From Quillaja saponaria (lineage: Eukaryota > Streptophyta > Magnoliopsida > Fabales > Quillajaceae): a DNA stretch of 64,000 nt. The position numbers and the translations under genes were made by a program. Below, one piece after another: positions 24,816-37,103 of the stretch. The stretch's first letter is position 1. Each line of letters begins with the position of its first letter. The notes under the pieces were generated by a model. That model did not search any database. It was not told the DNA's origin and saw only the letters and a list, made by a program, of their open reading frames with translations. Location of the stretch: the NCBI GenBank assembly GCA_029379385.1, contig CM055608.1, positions 19,466,350-19,530,349 of the forward strand, given 5' to 3'.

Positions 24816-24924
24816 AATTCATATGAAATAATATGTAATTAAATTTTAATCCTATTTAACTCATAAGGTAATTACTTATCCTACAATTAACTTAGGTATT
24901 AATTTTTAGGGGTGTTACACAAGC

Positions 24925-25084
24925 AATATTTTCTGGTAACTTATAAAATCTTGTATCACTCTTAGAGCCAAAAACCTCTGTTATCTATCCTATTGAGAGG
25001 ATTACTAAAGCCAACAAAGTTGTTTTATAAAATTTGATGGAAAAATATATGGATTATAAATTATGACATTTTGTAAACTACATT
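24925..25084 (+). other. CACTA flank between LTR J and the chromovirus LTR
   Basis: This joins directly to 22162-22167 once LTR J and one CAAGC are removed, so it is the continuation of the CACTA locus. No frame could be matched to TNP2 with confidence. Confidence 0.4.
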
Positions 25085-25818
25085 CCAAATTAATTGGTCT
25101 AGATTAAGATTTGGTGAGATTTATGTTTCTAATATTTGTGCTATGAAATAAAGTTGTTTTTGTTAAATCGGCAACTAATTGTGACTTTTGTTTTGAGCTC
25201 TCAATATGTCTATGTATTTGTTAATTATATTGTTATTGTCCCTGGTAATAGGGTTTAACTACTAGCATATTGTTTTTCTAGAACTATTACTGAACGATGC
25301 CACTAAGGTGTCAAGTGTGGCCTTAGTCATGTCTGTGCGCTAAACTAATAAAATTGTTTTAATTTTGTGAAAATCAATGAATGAAGAGTTGTTTATATAC
25401 AAAATATTGTTTAAACTATTTTTGGATCTAGCTAGTTGGGGACTTAATTACTTGTTAAGTGGTGTATCTTATGCTTCCTTCCTCCTTTCAGGTGACGAAT
25501 ATGATTCTCTTATTACATGGATTGTTGGATTGGTTGGTTGTAGGATTTGGTTCCTCTTATTTATGTTAGAATGGATGTTGATTTTGATTTAGAGATTGTG
25601 CAAATTTTGTATATGGATCTTGTTTAGATACTTATGTAATTGAAGATTTAGATTACTTTGTATTCCACCACCTTGTGACTTTTTAAATCTAAGATATTAA
25701 GATTGATTGTTAAATTTGAAATTGTACAGGTGTAGCCTTGCACGTGTAGGGTGTAGCCCTAAACATATATGGCATTATCACGTGCCTAGTCTATGTTAGA
25801 TGGGTTTTGGGCATGACA
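25085..25818 (+). repeat. Chromovirus-type LTR (5' copy)
   Basis: It ends GGGCATGACA at 25818, followed six bases later by a degenerate initiator-Met primer site. A second copy, split by solo LTR E, lies at 50048-54222. The two share tgacttttgttttgagctctca, aaaatcaatgaatga and gattagattattttgtatt-like phrases. The left boundary is uncertain because the copies become similar only gradually near 25085. Confidence 0.65.
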
Positions 25819-25824
25819 ATTTAG

Positions 25825-25837
25825 TGGTATTAAAGCC
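25825..25837 (+). other. Degenerate initiator tRNA-Met primer site
   Basis: TGGTATTAAAGCC differs from the usual TGGTATCAGAGCC by two changes. It marks the LTR/interior boundary of the chromovirus copy. Confidence 0.75.
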
Positions 25838-25980
25838 TAGGTTTGGAATGCTTAGGGTTACTTAGTTGGGATTTGAGTGAGAATCGATAAAATCAATACA
25901 CTTTATATTTCAAGTTAATTCCTTCAAGTTTGAACCTATGCTATAATATCAACACCCTTATTCGAAAAATTTAGGTTAAT

Positions 25981-26861
25981 ATGGTTCATAAAAACAGCAA
26001 TGATGAGCCCAATATGTAGCATGCTGCAGGTCAGGTTCTAAAAAGGGTAACTCAATTACTTGAGACCTTAATGGGTGTGGTACAGTGGCATTAGCAACAT
26101 GTAGCGGATATTATGCTGTAACAACAGCAGGGGTAGGGACAACCACAAGATGAGCTTGGAAATGCTCAAGAACCTGAAAAACCTAATAGATGGTTGAGTT
26201 CATAAGACTTAATCCACCAGGTTTTTTTGGAAGTATTAGTCCATGCTAAACACTGGTTATCAAAGATGGAAAAAATCTTTGATGTTATGAATGCCAAGAT
26301 GGGTATAAAGTTGTATTTGTTGCTTTTATATTCCAAGGAGCAACATATGATTAGTGGAAAATGGAAAGGCGCATGCATGAAGGAAGTAATGAGACTAGAT
26401 TAGATAAGTTTTCCCAGGACTTAGTTTCTACAAAGAATAGTAGGATTAGAAGGGTTGAAGAATGACTTAAGCCCAAGATTAAATTGGGAGTAGCTACTCT
26501 TATGCTTCTGACTTATGAAGAGATGTTATCTCGGGGTTTTACTCTTTGAGAGATGCATTCAAGTGGAGGAAAATTAGATAGCGGTGAAGTAGTTAAAGAT
26601 GCCTAATCTGATGTGCACCTGAATGGTCAACTTAAGATGAAATATTTTGTTTAAGGAACGAGGTGCAGGCTATCATCATGGTAGTTATCAACATGGTAAC
26701 ACACCTCGTTGTGAGAAATGTGGGTATAGGCACCATATAGCTCAATGTCATTGGGTAAATGAAGCATGCTTTTAATGTGGACATAAGGGACATGATATTG
26801 TTGGATGTTCGCATAAGGAAGGGTCCCAAAATGCCTTTAAATATTAGGCTTCTCGAGCCCA
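25981..26861 (+). pseudogene. Chromovirus (Tekay/Del-type) gag
   Basis: The frame opens at ATG 25981 but is broken by many stops and at least one frameshift. Recognisable pieces are WLSKMEKIFDVM, then RLDKFSQDLVS (capsid region), then two zinc knuckles near 26709-26815: CEKCGYRHHIAQC and CxCGHKGHDIVGC, with a stop in place of one residue. The first knuckle has C-x2-C-x3-H-x4-C spacing, as is usual in this lineage. Gag would package element RNA in cytoplasmic particles. The region is cut at 26861 by the Athila LTR. Confidence 0.85.
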
Positions 26862-28393
26862 TAATAAGTTTATAAAATAACTTATTTTACATCACTTTGA
26901 TAATTCATTTTAGCTATGTTATTGACTTTTCTTTTAAAAGTTCGTTAGTTTTAGTTTAGTTTTTAGTTTAATTCGTATTGTATTAGGATGTTAAGTTTTA
27001 ATTACTTTTGATTAGGATTTAGCTTGTTAATAAGAGTTTAATTCCTTATTGTCTTAGTTTGTGTGTATTGAAGGTACAAAGCTTCAAGGAAACCTATTTA
27101 AAGACTAATTTCAAAGGAAATTGGATTACAGCTCATCGGGCACCTATGGAAAAAGAGGTTGCAACACTGAAAACTTAGTATTAGGGGTGTCTGGTGTAGC
27201 GGCATTGGAATTATGGTGTTACAACACTAGACCCCTCTGGCTTTGAAATTCCAAACAACAAGCATTGGCACCACGGTAGCAAGTTTATGGTGCCACAATG
27301 CTGGTCCTGGTGCCACGGCCCTGGAAACCTATAACCACAGTACCCAACTTGTCCCCTTATCTAATTTTCGTCAGATTTTCATCTGATTTTCAGTGCTACT
27401 ATGCCAGAAAAGCATGGCTGCAACACTGGCCCAAGAAATCCACTTCGAACTGGGCTCCAACTCGTGATTTTGAAGCTTATAAGAGAGGAAAGGTTTCAGG
27501 ATTCAACACACAATTGAGCCAAGGAATACTGGCAATTTAAAGCTGATCAAAAGTGCCAGAAGCAAGTGTAGCAAGGATAACAAAAGCTTGATGATTGGCA
27601 ACCTTTATATTTTTCTCTTATTCTTCCTTTCTTTAAGTTTCTTTGTATGTTCTTGATGTTTTGTTTAATTGTAATCATGTTTACTCTAAGTAGCGTGAAC
27701 TAATTCACTTTTCTAGAATTACAATAGAACTAACATGTGGCTTGATTTAATTTTATCCATGGATTGCTTATGGTTTGGTACTTATATTATTTATTTCATT
27801 CCATGTTAATACTTCTAATTGATTGATCACCAATTAGATTAACTTGGTAAATTAGAGAAATATTGACAAAGAAAATCTAAATTTTAGCCTTGAGTAAAAT
27901 AGTACTTGTTTGAATTCATTCACCTAGTTGTTTGAATTTGATACGTATGTAGGATAGACATATACCTTCATACCTTGTGTAGCCAATTCAATTAGGTCTA
28001 GTCTTAAGGAATTTTGCTTAATTCAATTCTCATAGACATATAGTGAATTAGTTAAGAAATGTATAATTATAAGCAACTCGAACGATAATTATAATTGACT
28101 AGAACCCTAGGTTAATAACATGGCACCATAACTAAGCATGATAGGATAAAAACAATCAAAGTAAAGTATGAGGCAAATTATGATCCTATGTTTATCTTTA
28201 TGCATTCTCAAGTTTAATTGTTTTAGTTTGATTTGGTTATTAGTCTCAAAGTTTTATTCATATGGATAAAGTTATAGTTGAGTAACTTTAGTATTTAACA
28301 ATTATTAGTTGTAATTCCTCATGGGAACAATACTTGATTTACTTTGTACTACTTGTTAAATGATACATGCACTTACGTAGTGAATCAATAACA
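26862..28393 (+). repeat. Athila-type 5' LTR
   Basis: It begins TAATAAGTTTATAAAATAAC; the inverted copy ending at 31567 reads TGATAAGTCTATGAAATAGC on its own strand. It ends AATCAATAACA at 28393, followed by a tRNA-Asp-type primer site. Length is 1532 bp. The frame at 27298-27540 is internal and not considered a gene. The LTR interrupts the chromovirus gag. Confidence 0.8.
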
Positions 28394-28399
28394 AGTTTT

Positions 28400-28417
28400 T
28401 GGCACCATTGTCAAGGA
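28400..28417 (+). other. Athila primer-binding site, tRNA-Asp type
   Basis: tggcaccattgtcaagga is a mutated form of the TGGCGCCGTTGCCGGGGA site typical of Athila/Tat elements. The G-to-A and C-to-T changes are those expected from decay of methylated cytosines. Confidence 0.85.
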
Positions 28418-28517
28418 AGTATTCTAATCTTTGTTAATAATAATACCAGTCAATTCTAGTTTTAATTTTTTATTTAATTTTTGGTACTTGTGAACGTTTA
28501 TGTGAAGAACTTATAGC

Positions 28518-29240
28518 ATGGAGGTTGTTCGTTTTGATCCCGAGACCGATAGAAATATTTGAAGGTGTCTAAAGGAGAATCGACAAGCTACTTCAAAAAT
28601 TCCAGCAATGACTAATGAACAAGAAGTCCTTGCATGATTATGTTGTCCCTCTTGTGCAATTACTCCACTTGAGCATACAACAACTAGCAATTCAAGTCAA
28701 CAATTTTGAAATTAAGTCCGTCATCATTCAAATAATCCAACAATAACCTCAGTTAGGTGGCCTACCAAACGATGATCTGAATGCCTATCTTGTTATATTC
28801 TTGGAGCTGTGTGACAAGTTTAAGTGCAATGGTGTTTCTGATAATGCCATTCTTTTGAGACTTTTCCATTTTTTCATATAGAGACAAGGGAAGAAGCTAG
28901 TTGTACTCACTGCTATCAAACTCCATTACTACATGGACAGATTTGACTTAAAAGTTCTTGGCGGAGTTCTTTCTACTGGCCAAGACAGTTAAGTTACGGA
29001 ATAAGATCACATCATTCATGCAACTAGATAAAGAATCTCTCTATAGAGCTTGGGAAAGGTACAAGGACTTGCTACAAAAGTGTCTTCATCATGGTATTCC
29101 AAAGTGGTTACAAGTCTAAACGTTCTATAATGGTTTGGCTATCCAAACAACAACTACCATTAATGTCACAGCTAGCGGTGCATTAATGGGAAAGTCCATT
29201 ACTACCTTAACGGCATAAGTGGCAAATTTAGCTAAAAAAA
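28518..29240 (+). pseudogene. Athila gag, degraded
   Basis: Opens MEVVRFDPETDRN at 28518 and is soon broken by stops and frameshifts. The best-preserved stretch, in pieces around 28985-29180, reads LRNKITSFMQLDKESLYRAW, ERYKDLLQKCLHHGIPKWLQ and FYNGLAIQTTT, the conserved core of Athila/Tat Gag. No intact product is possible. The minus-strand frame at 29274-29483 is a shadow. Confidence 0.85.
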
Positions 29241-30501
29241 TTTGATGATTTTGGGGTTCAAGTAATGAACAGCCTAATTATAGCTTGTAAGATTTGTGGA
29301 GATGGTCATACTAGTAACCAATCCTCTAATACTGAAGCAGTGCAATATTTGGGCAACTAAAAAAGGCAGAACAAACCTTTTCTCAATACTTATAACCCAG
29401 GAAGGAGAAATCATTGTAATTTCGGCTAGAACAATCAAAGGCATTTTAATGCCATGAAGCCTAATTATCCTCTCGACTTCCAAGCATAATCAAGTATGGC
29501 TACACCTAAAAAGAAACCATATTTGGAGGACATGTTTATGCAATGCATGTCTAGAACTAATTCAAGGACCCAAAGCCAAGTGGCATCACATAGGACAATT
29601 GATATTTAATTGGATAGCTAGCCAATACTATTACGAACCAACCTCAAGGTGCTCTACCAAGTGATACAAAACCAAATACAAGGAAAGATGGCAAAGCAAT
29701 GTAAAGTAATTACCCTTAAAAATGGAAAAGAGGTAAAGAACCTAACAAGCAAGCTAAAACTATGATCAAACTAATTCAAGTGGAAGCTTTACTTGAAAAG
29801 AAATAGGAGAAAACTCAAGCTAAAACACCAACTAAGCCCACTCCACCACTACCCTTCCTCAAAGGTTCCAAAAGCAAAATCTTGATAAGCAATTTTAGAA
29901 GTTCTTAGAGGTGTTCAAAATCCTCGCATCAACATACCATTTACAGAAGCTTTAGAACAAATGTCGAGCTACATCAAGTTCATGAAGGATATCTTATCCA
30001 AAAAGATAGGCTAGTTGAGTATGAATTGTTGCTCTAACAGAAGAATGTAGTGGCATACTCTAAAAGAAACTCCCACAAAAGCTAAAGGATCAAGGGAGCT
30101 TTACTATTCCATGCAATATTGGTACTCAATTTTTTGGTAAAGCTTTATGTAATACCTTTGTCTATATACCGTAAGTTGGGTTAGGGAAAAGTTAAGCCTG
30201 CATCTGTTACATTTCAGCTAGCTGATAGCTCTCTTGCCTATTTAAAAGGAATTGTAAAGGATGTGCTAGTAAAGGTAGATAAATTAATTTTCATATTGAT
30301 TTTATTGTGCTTGACATGGAAGAAGATAGAAAAGTTCATATCATTCTTGGAAGACCATTCTTAGCTATAGGTAGAGCCCTAATCGATGTGTAAAAAGGTG
30401 AGCTCATCATGAGGGTTCAAGTCCAAGAGGTAACATTTAATGTGTTTAGATCTATGAAATTTCCTTTAGACCATGAAGAATGTTTTGCTAGTAGTGAAAC
30501 T
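29241..30501 (+). pseudogene. Athila gag C terminus and protease
   Basis: A linker region reads QLANTITNQPQGALPSDTKP near 29620. The protease region from about 30030 reads VALTEECSGIL, then KLKDQGSFTIPCNIGTQFFG, then VTFQLADSSLAYLKG and VKVDKLIF, and then [16 protein letters not shown] (about 30348-30390). The catalytic D-(S/T)-G-like block (DLGASIN in relatives) is replaced by NTFVYIP, so the active-site aspartate is lost. The region ends where an inverted LTR is joined at 30502. Confidence 0.85.
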
Positions 30502-31567
30502 TGTTATCGATATTAATCACACTAGTGCACATATCGTAACAAGTAATATAGTGAAAAAGTATAGTGTTGAACCTATGAGAAATTGCAACTAATATCTAGC
30601 TAAGTACTAAAATTAACACAATCCTAACTTTATTCAAGCAAATAAATTAGGGTTGAAAAACTAATATAATCTAAACCTAGGGTTACAACTTTCCTTACAC
30701 TTCACTTGGATTATTATTATCTTATCATGCTTAGTTATGATACTAAATTTTTAACCTATGGTTCTTATTCAATTATAAGTATCTTTCGAATTACTTATAA
30801 TTATATTTAAGTAAGCTACATGTGAGTTCCATTATAATCTTTGAAAGGAAATTACGCTATGATACTTAGTGTAAACGTGGATTTAAACAATAAAAAGTAA
30901 GCAAATACAAGAAAGTAAAGAAAGAGTATAATTAAAAAAAATTGTAAAGATCCTTAATCTTCAAACTTTAATATCCTTGTTCCTCTTACTCCTTGCACTC
31001 TTGTTTTCCTCTTAATCTCCAGAACTTCTTAGTTCAATTGTGTGTTTTGTTTCCCTAACATAAACCTCTTTAAATAGGCTTCAAAACCCTCAAAAGAGTT
31101 TAACTTGGACTAGGAATCGAGTCGGCATTGCAGCATAAAGGTTTTGGCACCTCATCACTGAAATTCAATGTGGAAATCACCATTAGTCACCTAGAGCTGG
31201 AGCCCCAACACCAGTTTTCTGTAGCCTAGACATAATTTGCCTCTGCTTAGATGCTTTATTGCACGATTTTGGGCATTGTGGTGCCCCTTTTCCGTGGCCG
31301 TCATGCCCGACACATAGGAAATCATTGTTTGACTTTACTTAGATTTCAAAAGGGTTTTCTTTAAACATTAGCCCTTCAAAATACACAAGCTAAGTTAAGA
31401 ATGAATGGAATTCCTAATTAAATATTAAATCCTAAGGATACTGAACTAGGATTCAACACTTTAAAATAAATTACTCAACTAAGCAACAATTAAATTAAAA
31501 CTCAATAATATAGCAAATGATATGAATAAAAAGGACATGTAAATAAGGCTATTTCATAGACTTATCA
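30502..31567 (-). repeat. Inverted Athila LTR inside the Athila element
   Basis: Read on the minus strand it starts TGATAAGTCTATGAAATAGC (31567) and ends CGATAACA (30502), matching both ends of the plus-strand LTR at 26862-28393 but shorter (1066 bp). The flanks do not form a target duplication (AAACT on the left, CTCGC on the right). Instead, about 85 bp of host Athila sequence occurs on both sides: atgaaatttcctttagacc near 30455 and again near 31608. This points to recombination between two element copies and not to a simple insertion. Confidence 0.75.
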
Positions 31568-32677
31568 CTCGCCATAGGGGTTCAAGACACATTTAATTGT
31601 TTATAGCTATGAAATTTCCTTTAGACTATGATGAATGTTTTGCTAATGGTATGGTGAATGATATCTATTTTTTTTTTAAAATTATCCTATTGATCCTCTT
31701 AAAGAATCTTTAATTTCTAACAATGATGAAGACATGATGAGTTTGTTATGTGTATAAAATAATTAGATACTTCACCACACATTGATAGATTAAATCTCAA
31801 GTTTGAATCTCTAGACATTCCAACTTCTACACCTTTGGCTTCTAAGCCCTCCATTGAGGTGCCACCTACATTGGAGCTAAAGCCTTTACTATCACACTTA
31901 AGGTATGCCTTTCGTAGTCCATCATATACTTTGCCTATTATTATATCTGCATCTCTTACTAACATATAGGAAGATAAGTTCTTTTGTATATTAAGCAAAC
32001 ACAAGAAGGCACTAGGAAGGACCATAGCTAATATAAGCCTCTAGTTTTACATGCACAAGATCCTAATAGAGGACAACCACAAAGCTATCATAGAGCATCA
32101 AAGGCAACTTAATTACATTATGAAGGAATAGTCAATAAGGAAATCGTAAAGTGGCTAGATGCGGGCATCATTTATCCAATTTAGAATAACTCGTGAATAA
32201 GTCCAATTAAATGCATACCAAAGAAAGGAGGAATAATTGTTGTTGCCAACATAAAGAACGAGCTCATTCTTACAAGACTTATGACTGGATAGCGTGTATG
32301 CATGGACTACCACAAGTTGAAGAAATTTTCTATGTTTGGAGATTCCTTTGATATTTGTCTCCATAACTTAGGTTGTGTGCTTAAATGATGTAAGGAGGCC
32401 AACTTAGTCTTAAATTGGAAAAAAGTGTCATTTTATGGTACAAGAAGGTATTGCCTTAGGACATAGGGTGTCTAGTAAAAGAATAGAGGTGGGTAAAGCT
32501 AAGATTGAAGCAATTGAAAAACTCCACCACCTAATTCAATAAAAGGTATTAGGAGCTTTCTAGGTTATGCGGGCTTTTATAGGCAGTTCATTATGGATTT
32601 TTAAAAAATTTAAAAACAGCTATGTAGCCTTTAAAAAACAAAAATCCTTTTGAAGATGCATGTTTGGATGCATTTGT
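31568..32677 (+). pseudogene. Athila protease end and reverse transcriptase, deleted
   Basis: Starts with the repeated protease-end sequence, then reads PSIEVPPTLELKPL, EIVKWLDAGIIYPI, PIKCIPKKGGIIVVANIKNE and GxRVCMDYHKLKKFS. A large internal deletion follows: the frame jumps to MFGDSFDICLHNL, just after the point where the YxDD catalytic loop should be. It continues with GIRSFLGYAGFYRQFIMDF. It ends at DAF, where solo LTR D splits the coding sequence, and resumes at 36797. Stops are frequent. The enzyme is inactive. Confidence 0.88.
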
Positions 32678-35600
32678 TGTTATAATATGATATTATGACA
32701 TTTAGAATTTTGGATGTAATAATGTTAAGTTTGAGGTAATGTGAAAACTTCATTTATAAAATCATAATAATTAAATAATAATACACTCAAACATGTTATA
32801 AGTCAATATTTTAGTGTGTGTGTTTTAAAATTTTTGTGTATAACTTATTGATCATGTTATAAACCAATATTTTAATGTATGTTATAGAATGTTCATATGT
32901 TGTTACAACCTTCACAACCCGGTATCGCAATAATCGAATTTTAAAGATGATGTGTAAATTTTAGTTATAAAATGACAAACGCATAGATAAATTAAATAAG
33001 TGACAGTGTAATTGAATATGTCACAACCTAACAACTTAACGTATGTTCCAGGATATGATATGTACATCTTCATGGCAGGGTAAATAATAAATTTTTCATA
33101 AAGTTAATTAAAATAAAAGATTATTTGAATCTATATATATATATATAATCATGTAAATTAATTTTCATCATCTAATTGATTGATTGGTGACTCGTAGCTA
33201 ATTGTAAACTTGCTATTTATAAGTAGGACAAATGTGTAAACAATTTAAATATTAAAGATATAAGTATGTATGTATATAAACACCTACATCCAAGATTAAA
33301 TTTGAGCCATAATTTTAAAACCATTTTAACTTTAACCTCCTTAGCAGATTTTTTTATTTTTTTTTTAAATGTGTAGATTCTAGTAATAAACAAAGTAGAG
33401 GTGTAATGAGAGGTATAATATAGGAAATAATGATGGAATATATATATATATAACCACATGTATATGGGATTTTATAGTAACCACAAATCAAGTATTGACC
33501 GTTGACTATGAGATTTTTATATATTTCATTATATATATTCTTTTTCTTTCTTTTTCCCTTTCACCTTTGTCTTGCACCACCAATCTTTTCCCCCAGATAG
33601 CTAAGCTTCCCTGTTTTCATCCCCTTTAATTGATCTTATGGAATTCCTCTCATCATCTTCCTGTAATTTCTTCCAAAGCAAGAACCTTGCTTTTCTTTTT
33701 TCGTGCGTGTACTCATTTCCAGCTTAAAAAAGCTGCACTTGGGTGCCATGGAAGTTAAGGGGCATGATAGAGAGACTTTGTTTTGGCTGGTTATGCCATG
33801 AAGGTGATTTGTGCGGCATCTTGGCACTGCTCCATTGGGTGAGTGTTAATTTTTCTTGCTTGGGGTTGGGACACATGGATTGAGCTGTCTTAGTTGAGAC
33901 AAATGAGGTACAGCAGTTTTGATTTATGGTTTTGGCGTGTGTGAGCTACGGTAGGTGTGTTTGGGTGTGAGGAACTAGAATTATGTTGGTGAGAAGGCAA
34001 ATCCAGGGCAGCTGTTGAATTTCCAACCATGCCCTATTCTGCCTTCTGTGTTTTCTTCTTGGTTCCAACTTTTGGGTACTTGGTTGTGGCTGCTTCGTGC
34101 CGGCTGTTGTGAGTGAGAGCTGTCATAGAGGTGGCAGCTTGGGTTTGAGCAGTAGCCCACACTCCCCTGTTTTGTCCTAACCGTGGGTCTTAGAAGTGGT
34201 TTAGGTGTTGAAAAATGGTTAGTTAGGTGAGTAATGGGAATTTCTTAAAACTAAACCTTATGATTATTGTATATTAAGGACTTAAACATAAGAGGTTAAG
34301 GGAGTTGTAAATTATAAATGAAAGTTAAATAATAATAATTAGTGTATAAAAATAGTTAGGTAAAATAAGAAGTTTAGGGTTCTAGCACTTCTAAATTCAG
34401 AACCTATATGTATTAAGTTAAAGAACTCTAAGAATTTGTTAGGAATTGAATGTTAGATTGTGAATACTAGATGCATAGTTCATTTAATAGATATAAGTTT
34501 CAATTATGAAGTAGCTAATTAGAAAACATAAAAGTTGGCTATGTTAATGTTAAATTATAAAATTTGAAATATGTATAAGGAAATTAGAATTATACATATT
34601 CTGTTGTAATGGAGGTTAAATAATTAATTTAGATTGACTTTGATAAGTGAAACACAAATAGTGTAAGCGATAATAGAATTGTGTAATGGTAGGAATGTAT
34701 AATTTAGGTTTTTAGTTAATGTTGATAATAAATTTAAATTGAATTTAATAATGGAGAGGTTGGTATCAAGGGTAAGTGAATTATGTAGATTTTAATAATA
34801 AATATATATAGGTATACATAACAATTGAGTACATAAGTTTTACTAATTAAATGGTTAATTAGAAAGTACGAAACATGAGCATAGGTATAGTGGACAAATA
34901 GGTAGTTTGAATATTTGGTTAATAGCCCGTAAGTGATTTATATTGAATTCTATAATTGGATCATGCGTATTATAAGGGTTAATTGAATTGTGTAGATTAT
35001 TAGGAAATATTTATAGATATCTAAACATACACATGAGTGGGAATCACATAGGCATGCCAAGTATTTAATGAAATACTTAGGAGAACTTTCAGTTTAGTGT
35101 ATGTCTAGGAATTGAATCACATGAATTTCATTAACTAAATAGTTGATAGAAAGATATGAACAATTAATTAAGTTAATGTAGAACTCGATAATTAGTGCAC
35201 TAGTAAGGTTAATATTGGAATTATTGGTATCGGAGATTTTAGGAATTAGATTAGTTTATTAAAATGAATAAAAAATGGAGTTAAGATGCTCTTAAAATAA
35301 ATATTTGATCCTTGGGAGTTAGTTGTTAGCTGAAATTAAATAAAAGTTTAAGAACTCATTATGAAACACGGTTGGGCAAATAGTTAAGGAAAGGGAAGAT
35401 CCTGGAACTTAGTTTGATGAATATTGGGAATTTATAACTCACACTCTTAATTTATTTTAAGCAAATAACTTAACTTGAACTTTTATAAGATGAGTAAAGT
35501 GGAATTAAAAAAATAAGTGTTAACTTCTTGGTTGATGTATGTATAATATATATACATACATGAATCATAATTTAAGTTGTCCTCGAGGCATTGGTAGATT

Positions 35601-36796
35601 ATCTAAGAGGCATAGGGTTTTAAGGAAGGTATGAGAGTAGATATTTAAATTTAAGTGAGTAAAGGAGCATAACTATGAGGTTTATAAAATAAGTAATATT
35701 TGAAAATATGACTTTCAGCCCAGGAATGTATTATTGAGCCAACAATGCATGGATTCGAGGATTGAGCGAGGAATGTGATTCATTGTACAGTGAGTGGTTA
35801 ATTGCTGCCTTTAGGGGCTAGATTAGTATGTGTAATTATATATTTATTTGAATATACGTGATACATGAAAAATAAACAAGCCAAGTATTTCAGTAATTTA
35901 TTTAAATTATGTTGTTTGATACTAGTTGCCTTATTTGACATTGGTTGTGATTGATAAAGGCTAGCAAAGCGAGATTTTTCAGGTGGAATATTAGTATCAG
36001 GTGCACCTAGGATATTATGATTTACAATCATAAGAAAAATTTTGATTCTGCTAAATATTATTTTAAATGGAGTGCTCAGCCCCGATGGAATGGATTGTGT
36101 ACAGAGATCAATTTGTTATGCGGGCACGTAAATTCCCGATAGGGGGTGATAATGTTGTGTGGGGCTGGGTCACTCGTTGGCCCTTTGGTTGCTTTGTTTG
36201 ATATTATTGCTCTGAGTAATTTGTGATCCTGTGTTTCATGTAAATGGTGAATTTATGACAGTTATAATGCATAAGTGTGATGTGAATTAAGGTATGAACA
36301 ATGTTACATGAGATTATTATATATGTTATATGTTTGTGTTAGGCGATGCTAGTACCCTTTGGGTACGATTTTCCACTCACGAAGTCCATAGGACTCATCC
36401 TTCTCATGGATAATATTTTTTTTCAAGAATCCAATATATAGCGTAGCCTAGTTTGTTAACCTGCCGACAGAGTATGACAAAGTATTTTCCAGGATCTCAA
36501 ACTTGAATTTAAGGATGAAAGTTGTATTCACACTAGAATGGGAGAATGTTTAATTTTGTATAATGTAATAGTCTAAATAATTGTCCTCGCGTCGTTGTGT
36601 GGAATTAGAAACACATATACATTTTATTTTTAGGTATGTTAAAAAAAAAATTAAATAAAAAAAAAAACTTTTATAGCGAACTTTTATTCTTTAATTGAGA
36701 TAAGAGTCATGGTTGTTACTTTGTTTTAAATTTAGGGTTACCAAGGTTCGGTTATCCAACCTTCCGGTCAGTCGTGCCTCCGTGAGAGGTGTGACA
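32678..36796 (+). mobile_element. Solo LTR D of the long-LTR family
   Basis: It starts TGTTATAATATG at 32678 and ends GGTGTGACA at 36796. Flanks are TTTGT (32673-32677) and TTTTT (36797-36801), a target duplication with one mismatch. Removing D rejoins the Athila frame exactly (DAF then LKLKKRLITA). It carries both hairpins (36352-36366 perfect; 36382-36396) and the G-rich landmark near 36121. At 4119 bp it is about 700 bp longer than copy E. One reason is a second LTR-like start, TGTTACAACC, at 32901. Confidence 0.85.
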
Positions 36797-37073
36797 TTTT
36801 TAAAGCTAAAAAAGAGATTAATTACTGCTTCTATAATTATTATCCCTAATTGAAACCTACCATTTGAACTTCTGGATGATGGAAGTGATTTTGCTGTAAA
36901 AGTAGTCTTAGGATAGCATAAAGATAAGATTATGCACTCTATTTACTATGCTAGTATGACATTAACTTATGCCTAATTGAATTATAACAACATTGAAGAT
37001 GAGTTATTAGCAGTAGTGTTTGCTTTTAATAAATTTTGTTCATATCTTATTAGAATTAAAGTGATAAACTCAA
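36797..37073 (+). pseudogene. Athila RNase H fragment
   Basis: Continues the frame broken by LTR D: LKLKKRLITASIIIIPN, then LPFELLDDGSDFAVKVVLG, HKDKIMHSIYYASMTL, LNYNNIEDELLAVVFAF and FCSYLIRIKVI. The D-G-S-D-x-A-V motif and the ELLAVV helix mark the RNase H domain of Gypsy pol. Stops interrupt it, and it ends at 37073 in an unrelated junction. Confidence 0.88.
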
Positions 37074-37103
37074 CCATTTAAATAAAATTAGAATTGTTAA
37101 TTT

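Larger units (their letters stand above)
22168..24919. mobile_element. Solo LTR J with perfect 5-bp target duplication
   Basis: It starts TGTGACACC at 22168 and ends GGGGTGTTACA at 24919, with inverted termini typical of Ty3/Gypsy LTRs. CAAGC precedes it (22163-22167) and follows it (24920-24924). No primer site or coding region is attached, so it is a solo LTR of 2752 bp. Its orientation cannot be set with certainty. It interrupts the decayed CACTA transposase locus. The interior contains four distinct tandem-repeat blocks, listed separately. The CT-rich stretch at 23880-24130 gives long hydrophobic open frames that are artefacts. Confidence 0.88.

Noticed and set aside
25377..25592. 71-codon hydrophobic ORF
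   Set aside because: It is inside a chromovirus LTR, and the matching LTR copy at 53760-53970 has frame-breaking differences.
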